Position numbers and translations under genes: made by a program | Notes under the pieces: model-generated | What the model was told of the DNA's origin: nothing | Database searches by the model: none | The model's input: the letters and a program-made list of their open reading frames with translations, nothing else | Source: Agrostemma githago | Taxonomy: Eukaryota > Streptophyta > Magnoliopsida > Caryophyllales > Caryophyllaceae | Assembly: GCA_958450325.1 (NCBI GenBank) | Contig: OY288243.1 | Coordinates: 38,910,878-38,974,877 of the forward strand | Length of the DNA stretch: 64,000 nucleotides | Reading direction: 5' to 3' | Part shown: one piece after another, positions 1 through 10,500 of the stretch | How positions within the stretch are numbered: the first letter of the stretch is position 1 | Layout: each line of letters opens with the position of its first letter

Positions 1-1860
1 CAAAACAAACAAACGAGTTAGTATCGATTTGTAAATAATAATATAGCAAATAAAAATATGCGAAATCGAAAAAATAAATATTAATCGAAATCTGAAAAAT
101 ATTGTTTGAAAAGAACGTTGTTTTGTATAAAAAACGAAGTTCGAAAAATAATAAAAATACGGAAAAGGGCCGCGGCAAACAGCCAGCCGCGCGACTCGCC
201 CGGGACGCCGGCGGGTCGCGTGGTGGCCTGTTTCGGGTCCGGTTTTCGAAAAACTTGAAGTTCGTATTAAATCGCGTATGAATATTGCATGATTCGTACT
301 CGAATTAATATTTTCGATATTCGTTATATTCGATAATTGACTACGAAGTTAATATCGAATATTTAGAATAGTTTTTAGAAAAGATGTTAATTTTAGAAAT
401 CGATCGAAGAATAAATAATAAAACGAACGAAAACGTAAAAAAAAGAAATCCCGTATTTCAGGCCTGCGCGCGAGTCGCCTGGGCATGGCGCGACTCGCGT
501 GCGGGTCTGTCCGTCTTTATATTTTTGTTCGAAAATTGTTATTTTGAACGAAAAGTAAAAGAGAAGAATTTTGACGAAAAAGATGTAACGATTTCTGATA
601 TCGTCGAAATCTTAATATAATTCTTTTCGATACGATATTCGATTATAGAGAAATCGATATCGTATGTTTAAGAATATTCGTTATGAAAATAGTTTTTCGT
701 TAATAACGATATTAGAAAAATAAAAAAAAAATCGACTCTAGACCCGTAAAAACAAAACGGGCGAAGTGAAGAGAGGAGAAGAAAGGAAGAAATCGGGTTT
801 TATTGCACCCTCAACCTACATGCTCTTGTTGACTCGGATCGGGACTCGTCGGAATGTGGCTAGGCACGGGAGCGTCGAGATTTGGTTCGGCTAAGGTGAA
901 GGTTCGGACGGGTGAAGGCTCGGGTATGGGAACCGGTTTTCCTTCGGGTTTGTGACGTAATATCGGTCTAACGATTCTAAGGAATTATGTGTGTCGGGAT
1001 GCTAGATAACTATTGCTGAAAAATCGTGTGTGTATGTGTATAATTTCGGTAAATTATTGATGGTTAATTGGTGTCGATAATTGATGGATGCAAGGGGCTA
1101 TTTATAGGAAATTCCCGACCTTGGCTTGGGAGAGTTTGACTACCGCTTAGGATAGGAAACGAGAGAATTTGAGGGAAATAAGAATTCCGCTTTCTTGTGG
1201 AGGAAGAAAGGGAAACCGGGTGTTTTGCTACTGTTTTGGGCTGTTTCGGCCGAGTGTTTTACACTCGGTCGGATGCTCGAATCGGTTTTTGAATAGGACT
1301 CCTGTTTGAGCTAGAATTACCGCTTGAGTAAGAAGCTGAGGAGAACGAGAATTCCGTTTTCTTGTGTGGGAAGAAAAGAGGAAAAAAACGGCTGGTTTGG
1401 GTACTTGGCCGAGTGTTTCAACTCGGTTAAGTGTTTGAGTCGGTTCTCGGATAGGATTCCTACTCGGGATCGAATTCTACCTTAAACGGAATTGTTTATT
1501 ATTTTTGTGAATGGCTGATTTTTGTAGAGTTGGAATGTGAACCAACCGTGTGAGACATCACGGTGGACTCACGAGTTTCGAGAAATGTCTTTGACCGGGT
1601 TTTGACTCGGTCGCTAAAAGACGGTTTTACCCCTGGTGACGGTTTCGACCCAAATTAGTGTTATTTAACTCGAAACGACCCACTGGGCCTGAATTTGAGG
1701 TTGGTTTTGTGAGATTTGTACTCCCTAAAATGCCTAGGCCCAATATCCATCATTTCGAGCCCATTTCCGAGTACGTTAAAGCATGTTAGCGTTCGATCAT
1801 CATCGGGTGTTTGTCGGAAACTACTATAGACACCTGGCGGTCAAAATGTGGGTGTCTACA
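1..1860 (-). repeat. Element A 3' LTR (partial)
   Basis: Aligns to 12251-14111 with few differences and ends in TGTCTACA at 1860, directly against the PPT. About 200 bases of the far end (equivalent to 12051-12250) lie outside the window. It contains a minus-strand TATA box (CTATAAATAG, complement of 1098-1107) and two CpG-rich patches near 170-230 and 461-510. A 78-codon plus-strand ORF at 384-620 recurs in the other LTR but has no recognisable domain. Confidence 0.93.
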
Positions 1861-1878
1861 GAGCCCCCACTCTGACTG
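1861..1878 (-). other. Element A polypurine tract
   Basis: Read on the minus strand, the bases touching the 3' LTR are a G-rich run (AGAGTGGGGGCTC) ending exactly at the LTR start. This is the usual position of the plus-strand DNA primer. Confidence 0.75.
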
Positions 1879-2402
1879 AGGCTTGGACAGGGCGAAAGTC
1901 AGAGTAGCTACCAGGTCAATCAAGGATTAAAACCTGGCAGCTTCCGGTCGGGTCGTTTAAGGTCCATTAGACCTGCGTGGAGGGCCCGCCGGCCATGGGC
2001 AAGAAATGTACCTGAATTGATGATAACTCCGTGGGGGAATTCGTCGCATGAGACTTAAAATGGGCCTGTATGTGGGCTCATCTTGTTAAATGTCGATGGG
2101 TAGTTATGCAAATTGCATGGTCCTGCTTGAGCCGTCCTGTACATATTTATGCAAAGCTGCAAAATTTCGCATGTAATATTTGTAGGAAAAAAATGACTCG
2201 TGCTGGGGAATAAAAATTTGAGAAGAGGGTTAGAATTTTTGAGTTTGAAAAAGTCTTTGAAAAATTAGAGAATTTTTGTTTTGACTTTGAAAAGGAATAG
2301 GAATGCTCGGGATGACTTAGCTAAGCCTTAGGACGATGGCTTGTATGCTAAATGCTCTAGGATTGGGAATCCTAAGGTGAGGAGGAGAACTTGTGTTCAT
2401 GC
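1879..2402. other. Element A 3' non-coding region / upstream region of the antisense gene
   Basis: No ORF of note. It separates the PPT from the TATA box of the antisense gene, so on the plus strand it is probably that gene's promoter region and on the minus strand the 3' untranslated part of the element. Confidence 0.5.
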
Positions 2403-2410
2403 TATAAATA
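2403..2410 (+). promoter_or_regulatory. TATA box of the antisense gene in element A
   Basis: TATAAATA lies 104 bases upstream of the first in-frame ATG that would fall after a start site placed about 30 bases downstream (ATG at 2514). The ATG at 2418 and all upstream codons would lie before that start site, which is why the later ATG is preferred. Confidence 0.5.
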
Positions 2411-2513
2411 CCCCTTCATGCTTCATAAATTTCATAATTCCATAATTCCTCAATTACTTTCAAAGAAAAGAATAAGCCCTGAAAAATTTATCCTTTCTTT
2501 TAGCAAATCAAAT

Positions 2514-4240
2514 ATGGGAATCGATCGATTAGTCGGAATGTTGCACGAGTGGTCCAAATATTTTAGGGATGCCGATAGGGCTATCCTAAATCAGAATGGC
2601 GTTACCCAATTGTCCGTGATCCGTCAGATGCAAGTAGACTGCCACTTCTTGGATGCTTGCCTATCCTATTGGGATGACACATATCATGTATTTAGTTTTC
2701 CTCGAGGAGAGATTTGCCCTATTCCTGAGGAAATTGCTGCTGCAGGAGGATGGAATCCTATACTTCGCCCTGCTATCCCTTTTTCAGTTTCTGACCCAAG
2801 GAGGAAGTTAAGGGAATTCTTAGGGCTTTCCCATATGGAGGTATCCCGTATGCTAGAAGGAGATACTGTTTCCCTGATCGACCTGGCTGAAAAATTCATG
2901 AATCCAGAAGATGTCCGGGTTAGGCCAGTTCATAGTCGTAGGGCCTTTACTTTTTGCATGCTCCATGTTTATGCCTTCGAAGGGCATATGGACTTGTTAT
3001 CTTGCATGGGCCACGTTAAACTTTTCACCGTGGCTGACCTGATGGAGACGGAGCACAGCCCGGCTTGGCTGATTACAGGGGAGATCATTCAAGGTTTGGA
3101 TAATCGTAAAAGAGATCCGTCAATTCGGTTGACTGGGAGTACTCGGCTTCTACAGGTATACCATTTTTTGATTTTTTCGGCTTTTCTGCTTTTTCGGTTT
3201 CTTCCCGTTTTTGCGGTTTTTTCCCGATTTTCCGGCTTCTGCGGTTTTCTCGGTTTTCACGCCTTTTCACGTTTTTTTTTTTTTTTTACGTGATTTTGAC
3301 GATTTTTGCAATTTTGGTTTTTTTTTGGATTTTTTTTCAGCTATGGCTATTCGAGAGGTTATCGATCTTGGATCCTCCCTTAAATGTGAGCCGATATCAA
3401 CCCAGGCAAGTTATGTCAAGGAGACGAGCTATTGCCTTTTCCCGCTTCAATACCCAAAAATATTGGGATGAGGTGCTATCTTTCCATGGGGGCCTGTTAA
3501 TCCGTTGGGCCGTGCCATGGTGGCCTATTTACCTTTGGACTGGTCTAGAGTCTCGAGATAGGGCTAGATATCAGGTAATCCTATCTTTTAGGCAGACAAT
3601 TCACCTCTTTCCCGATCGCATACTTAGGCAATATGGTCGGGCGCAAAGAATCCCAGAAATCGAGGCCGTTGTGAGTGAGTCTACTCAGCTAACAGACGTG
3701 ATGTGTGACACCTGGATGCAAAGGTGGTATACACGGGCTACTTGGCCTGTTCTTAAAAATTCTCATTCGATCTGGGTAACCGATTTTTATGTAAGGTGGA
3801 CCCGGGCTGACTCAGATAAGACCCGGGCTGCCCTGAGAATTGACGAGGCCTACGACCTGTTACGCCGGGAGCATGCTAAGGACAATAGAAGCTTCTTTAC
3901 TGAGGGAGATACTTCGACAGGTCAGAAAAGAAGATCTAAGACTCAGACTGAAGGGTCCAGTAATAAGGGTGCACGGGGGAGAGTGAGCCCCCAGATGGAC
4001 TTAGAAAGGAGACTAGGGCCAAGACTGGCTGCTAAGGATCGACTTGGTCCTCGAGAAAGGCTTCCCGAGCCGGTTAGGGCTCGGCTTGGGCCGACGCAGA
4101 GGATGGAAAACCCAAAATCGAAGAAGCGGGTTCGAGCAAAGGAAGTTCCTCTTGTGATTAGGGAACGTTCGCCCCCGCCCCGTCGACCTCGGGCTCCACG
4201 TGACCCAAAAGATAAGGGAAAGGGCAAAATGCACGAGTAG
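2514..4240 (+). CDS. Antisense extra gene of element A: plant mobile domain-like protein, two exons
   Basis: Exons 2514-3155 and 3341-4240 with a phase-0 GT-AG intron give about 513 residues. The first exon reads WSKYF..., then LSYWDDTYHVFSFPRGEICP with PxPEE following. The second exon opens with LWLFERLSIL. This order (a hydrophobic helix, a 'tFhlp.GE.tpTleev'-like strand, then a WxxERL helix) resembles plant mobile domain proteins (PMD, aminotransferase-like) and related plant DUFs found in transposons. The last 90 residues are very basic (PKSKKRVR, PPPRRPR) and could direct nuclear entry or nucleic-acid binding. The gene is opposite to gag-pol and converges on it. Extra ORFs in this position are known in Tat elements; their role is unknown. 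The family call is from motif memory, so it is tentative; the exon structure is well supported by the join restoring the domain. Confidence 0.7.
3156..3340 (+). other. Intron of the antisense gene in element A
   Basis: 185 bases, donor CAG|GTATAC and acceptor TTTTTTTCAG|CT, extremely T-rich as in plant introns. It contains stops in the exon 1 frame. Removing it joins exon 1 (ending ...RLLQ) to exon 2 (LWLFER...) on codon boundaries. Confidence 0.75.
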
Positions 4241-4328
4241 TCTCCTAAATTTATTATTTAAGTATTACTACTATTTTTGTGGTGTGATTTTGTTGTTCTT
4301 TTTTGTTTGTGATGTACTTTTTTGAAAT

Positions 4329-4334
4329 AATAAA
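4329..4334 (+). terminator. Poly(A) signal of the antisense gene
   Basis: AATAAA 89 bases after the stop codon at 4240, within an AT- and T-rich 3' stretch. The gap 4241-4598 between the two convergent genes contains no other feature that I can see. Confidence 0.5.
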
Positions 4335-4598
4335 AAGACATATTAGTGAATACCGTTCCCGTCTTTTCGTTATTGCAATGGTTGTACCCTTTTGAGGGGT
4401 TGCCTACGTATCCAAAATTAATGGAATCAAACCTTCCGTAGTTCAGAAGTATTTTTGCAATTTTCGAAGTACATCAAGATTATTAATTCAAGATGTGTAA
4501 CGGTAGGATAAATGATCCTAACTTATTGACTTGCTTAAAATATTGAAAATTCATAAAAAGACATTTTATAAATTTTGCAAATGACATTGAGATAGGGT

Positions 4599-7500
4599 TT
4601 ATGGGTAGTAACGCTTCAGTTGGTCCAAGTTTGTTGGATTGACGAACTCGTTTCCGTCCAAGTCCGTTAGCATTACTGCTCCTCCTGAAAGAATCTTTTT
4701 CACTAGATATGGCCCAGCCCAATTGGGTTTGAATTTTCCCCTTGGGTCAACTGGTAGTAAAGCTCGAACAGATTTTAGGACTAGATCGCCCTCTTTGATG
4801 TTCCTGGGCCTAACCCTTTTGTTAAAAGCCCGTTGGATCCTTTTCTGATATATCTGAATATTATTCAGAGCCCGGGATCGTCGTTCGTCTAAGAGGACTA
4901 GCGAGTCATATCGGGCTTGGACCCAATCCACTTCAGGCACTTGACTTTCGAGCAAAATCCTAAGTGATGGTACTTCTAGCTCGACCGGCTGGACTGCTTC
5001 CATTCCATATGTCAGATAGTACGGAGTTGCTCCAGTTGCAGTTCGGATCGATGTCCGATATCCCCATAAAGCAAAGGGTATCTTGTCGGGCCAATCCCGG
5101 TAATTCTCAGCCATCTTTTTAAGAATGGTGACAATTGTCTTGTTAGCTGCCTCCACCGCTCCATTTGTTTGAGGACGGTAAGGCGACGATGTATGCCTTT
5201 GGATCTTGTACTTTTCCAGTAGAGTGGCAGTTTCAGCTTGGAAATGGGTCCCGTGATCGCTGATGAACTCGTGTGGAATCCCATATCGACATATAATTTT
5301 GTTTTGGATGAACTTAGCCACATGTTTGGCATTCAAGATCCGGTATGACTCGGCTTCTACCCATTTGGTGAAATAGTCGATAGCCACTAGAATGAAGCAG
5401 TGACCTCCTGTCCCAGAAGGGTTCACCTTCCCGATTATATCAATTCCCCATGTCGAGAATGGCCATGGCGATGTCATTGTATATAGTAGGGATGAAGGCA
5501 TATGCTGAACGTTAGCGAAAATCTGACAGTTGTGACAGTGTTTGACATACAGCTGACAGTCAGTTTCCATGTTATTCCAATAGTAACCGAGTCTTGCGAT
5601 TTTTCGGGCCAACATATGGGCATTCATGTGTGGTCCGTTTTCGCCATCGTGCACCTCGGCCATAACTCTTTCGGCTTGAGTTTTGTCAATGCATAGAAGT
5701 AAAGCCCCCTGTGCTGTCTTCTTATATAACTGTCCATCGTCTGTGCGGATGAACTGGGTGGCCCATCTTCGTAGAGCTTTCTTGGCCCGGTTTTCAGCTC
5801 CCGGAGGATATTCCCCTGACGTCAAGTAGGTTAGAACAGCCTGGTACCAAGGTTCTGGGTCAGTTATTTTGATATCTTGAATAACGTTGACGTATGCCGG
5901 CTCTGACCGTCTTTCGACACAAATGGGCATGCTGGTTAGATGTGCTGGGATATTCAGTAAAGACGCTAGTTTTGAGAGAGCATCTGCAAACTGGTTTTCT
6001 TCCCGAGGCAGATAAACGTACTCCACCTTTTGGAATTGTTTTTCGAGAACCCTTACTCGCGCTTGGTAAGCCACGAGATTTGCGTTCCGAGTTTTCCATT
6101 TTTGTAGGGTTTGGTTTATGACTAATGATGAGTCGCCGTGGACCCGGAGGTTCGTTACTCCTAAATCGACAGCGGCTTGCAACCCGTGAATGCATGCTTC
6201 GTACTCGGCTGCGTTATTAGTCACGTCAAAATCTAGCTTGATGGATAGCGGGGTATGTTCACCTTGTGGTGAGATTAGCAAAATCCCGACACCAAATCCT
6301 CGAAAGTTGGACGCTCCGTCAAAATACAGATCCCATGTGTCGGCGTCGGTATGGAATATGTCTTCGTCTGGGAAGGCCCAAGTATCGGTGTGATCTTCCT
6401 CGGATACCGGACTATCGGCGAGGAATTCTGCTACTACCCGGCCCTTGATGGCTTTTAAAGGTACGAACTTGAGGTCAAACTCAGCTAGCATTAAAGTCCA
6501 CCTGGATATACGGCCGTTAAGGATGGGCTTCTCGAATAGATATTTGATTGGATCCATTTTGGATAGCACATGTACCTCGTGACTAAGCATATAGTGTCGG
6601 AGCTTTTTAGTGGCCCATACTAATGCTAGACACGTCTTCTCGAGCATAGTGTATTTGCATTCGTATTCTAAGAACTTCTTACTGATGTAGTAAATGGCCC
6701 GTTCTTCAGAATCGACCGTCTGGGCCAGCATAGCGCCCATGGCTGTCTCAGTTGTTGTTAAATATAGTGACAGAGGCAAACCGTGCTGAGGTGGCATTAA
6801 CACCGGTGGAGAGGATAGAATTTCCTTGATTTTATCGAAAGCCATTTGACATTTGTCGTCCCATAGTGTTCGTTCTCCTATCTTCAGTTTCTTGAAAATG
6901 GGTTCACATACCATGGTTAGCTTTGAAATGAATCGGCTTATGTATTGGACTTTCCCGAGAAACCCCCTTATCTCCTTTTCGGTCTTAGGTGGTTGCATTT
7001 CGGTTATCGCCTTGATCTTTGCTGGGTCAACTTCGATGCCGCGTTGGCTAACAATGTGGCCCAGCAACTTGCCCGATGTTACCCCGAAACTGCATTTTTG
7101 AGGGTTCAACCTCATGTTGTACTTGCGTAGTCGGGTGAAAAACTTCCTTAGGGCTGCAATGTGCCCGTTCCGGTCTTTTGACTTGACAATCATATCGTCG
7201 ACGTAGACCTCTACTTCCTTATGCATCATGTCATGCAATAAAGTAGTAGCGGTCCGTTGATAAGTGGCGCCAGCGTTAATAAGCCCAAATGGCATCACAG
7301 TATAGCAGTAAGTCCCCCAAGGTGTGATGAAGGTGGTCTTACTCATGTCTTCTTCCGCCATTTTGATCTGATTGTATCCGGCATACCCGTCCATAAATGA
7401 TAGGAGAGCATGATCGGCCGTGTTATCCACCAATATGTCGATGTGTGGCAACGGAAAATCATCTTTTGGGCTGGCCTTATTAAGGTCCCGGAAATCTACA

Positions 7501-10500
7501 CATACTCGGACTTTGCCATCCTTTTTGGGTACTGGTACTATGTTTGCAACCCAGTCTGGATATTCAGACACTTGGATAAAGCCCGCTTTGAATTGTTTAT
7601 CAACTTCTTCTTTGACTTTGAGAGACCATTCGGGCCTCATTCTTCGGAGTTTCTGTTTTACCGGCTTGTACCCGTCTTTGATGGGTATTCGGTGTTCAGC
7701 TATCTCCCGATCTATTCCCGGCATGTCCTTGTAGGACCATGCAAAAACATCTTTGAATTCCTGGAGGAGGTCCGTGAATTGTTGTTTCTCCTCGGGATCT
7801 AAAGATAGGCCCAACCTAAGTATCTGAGGCTCTAAAGGGGTTCCTATGTTGATGGAATCGGTTTCTTCGATTACCGGATCTCGGGATTCCCTTTGTTCAA
7901 GTTGCTCAATTAGATGCGAAGGCAGTGGTACCTGTTCGTCGGGTTTCTCAATGTCATTGCAAGTAAGATTTTTGAAAACATTTTGAAAATAAGCCAAGTC
8001 GTAAGCGGAACGGTTATCGTTATTATTGATAGTAAATTTTGAAAAGAGCTCGAAGAGAGCTGCCATCTGATCGTTGGTCAGAGGCGGGATAGGGAGAGCC
8101 CTCGGGACAGACTCCGGGGCTCCCGATGGTGAGGCTAAAGAAGGGAGAGGGGTTACAGACTCGATCCTAGTACTGGACCCTCTAGACTTTGACTCAGACT
8201 CCGACTCTGACTCTGACTCGGACTCGGACTCAGATTCAGACTCGATAGCATGCATATCTCCTTCGCCAGTAGTTAGCTTGTAGGCTCGACCATGGCTGTC
8301 GGTCCACTTGATTGTCTTCTTCCAAGTTCTCTTCCCGGTGTCGGTACCAACTTCCGAGATCAGTTTGGTTGGATCAAAGTTGCTGTTGCGAAGGATCAGG
8401 CTGACCAGCTCTTGCTTAGGGGTAGGGATGACCTTGTCTTCCCCAAAGAGTAGTCCTAGAATGGGCTCAGTATTGTTTGGGCCCTCCTTTGATTCGGCCT
8501 GGATAGGGGCGAATATGTCATCTGGAATGAAATTGCATTCCCGAGCCAGTTTGGTCCCGGGATATGAGATGGTGGGCCGATAGAGGCCTGTTTGCACGGT
8601 TTCGAATACCGGGGTGACGAACGTGACCGTCTTGGTTTGGTTCGTGTAGCCGGATGCCATAGTATAGCCTAGACCGAGGTGAGATTGCCCGTTGTTCAGG
8701 GTTTCGATGATCTTTCCCGGTGGTAGATATGGCCTTGAAGTGACTCCCGGTAGGCAACCCAGGTTCTGTAGCATCGTATAGATGCTAACGGTGAAGTATG
8801 GCTGGAAAAGGTACCCTTCTTCGATCATTCCCACAAAGTTGAATCCTCGTGGGTCGGCTGAGCCCGTCGTGTTGCAGCTGGACACGGTTATGGGAGTGGC
8901 TTCGAGGGTGATGATCCCGTCCTGTAGAGGTAGCTTAACCTTTCTGTGAAGAGTGGAGGACACTGCTTTGACCGCATGAATCCATGGTCTTCCAAGTAGC
9001 AGGTTGAAAGATGAAGTAACATCGATCACTTGGAATTCTAACTCCTTCTCGATCGGGCCTGTTATGATGGTTAGTTTAACGGCCCCAGCCACTGATTTTG
9101 GGCTTCCATCAAAAGCTTGGATAGTCTTCGCGGTCGGAAGGTAGTCAGCCTCGGTAATGCCGAGGGCCTTGGCTGTCCTTAAAGGAAGGACGTTAACCGC
9201 GGACCCGTCATCAATTAGGGTCATCGGGAGATATTTGTTTCGACAAATCACCGTAATGTACAGGGCCAAGTTATGAGTGGTCCCGAATGGTGGAAGGTCG
9301 GACTCGGAGAAGGTGATGAGTGGGCCTTCTCCTTTGGGCTTGTCCTTGAGATATGGCAAGACCGTGGCTACCATTTCAGCGGGGGTAACCGAGGAGTCGA
9401 CCTTGATTTCATCGAGGGCCTTAGTAAGCGCCGCTCGATGCTCCTGTGAACTAACCAAAAGCTGCCATATGGTAATATCGGTTCGGACCCTCTTCAATTG
9501 TCTGACTAGGGCCGTGTCGGCGTTTGGCTCTTCAGAAGTGAGTTCCGTCCTGGAAGGTTCAGTGACGGTTTCCGGGGTGGCAGTGATGGTGTGTGTACCG
9601 GCCAGAACTTTGGCTTTAGCCCTTCGGATTTCCTCAATGGTGACGGGGATAGCCTCCCCTTTAGCCAGGTAAATATCGTCTTCATCGTCGTTCCATATCT
9701 CGTTGATTTGGGAAATGAAAGGGGAAATGAGATGAGTGCAGTCAACTACCTCTCCAGTGAAAATGGCGTGAGTAACAAGAGGATTATTCTTGTTGCTTGG
9801 CTTGTCACTGGGTAGCGGTATCTTCCCATTTTCGATCAGATCTTGGATAAGATGTTTCAATTTCCAGCATTTCTCCGTATCATGCCCATTGCCTTGGTGG
9901 TAGTGGCAATAGGCCTGAATGTTGTAGCTTTTGGACCGTTTTTCTACGGGAACTTCCGGAGTTGGGCCTATCGGTTGGATTAGGCCTTTTGAAGATAGCC
10001 TTTGTAAGGCATTAGCATAAGTTGTCCCAATGTCAGTGAATACCCGATTTGGAGTATTCTTCTTGGTTGAGGTGTCGAGTGAGTTTACCTCGTCGAAGAT
10101 GCTTCGGGCCGCCGTTGTGTTGGCGGGCTTACTGGAGGATGAACTAGCTCCTTGATACCCCTTGGTAGAGGCCTTAGTAAGGCTCTCTTGCCTTAAATCG
10201 TCTTCGATTCTGGTACCCATTTCGGTCAAAGTTGCGAAGTCGGGTATAATAGCGTACCTGAGATGGACTCGGTAAGCAGGGAGGAGGTTTTTGACAAAGG
10301 CCTCCACTAGAACTTTTTCGCCGGGCTTGTCAACCAGCTTCACACTTTCGGTCCGCCACCTTTGGAGGTATTTGGTGAAACCCTCCTTTGGTTCTTGGGC
10401 CATAACTTCCAGAGTACGCATGGTAGTCTGGATTTCAGCATTATCCGCATAGTTCCGTGCGAATTCCATGGCAACATCGTCCCAAGTTTTGAATTTCTTG

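Noticed and set aside
384..620. 78-codon plus-strand ORF, repeated at 12634-12870
   Set aside because: It is present only because the LTR is duplicated, is antisense to the element, has no domain and spans the GC hairpin; chance ORF.
2391..2513. Longer N-terminus for the antisense gene of element A
   Set aside because: The frame is open but begins without ATG, and the ATG at 2418 is too close to the TATA box at 2403 to be in the mRNA.
7410..7802. 130-codon plus-strand ORF opposite element A RT, and similar ORFs at 9277-9672 and 8308-8583
   Set aside because: Shadows of the strongly coding minus strand; no domain or start context.
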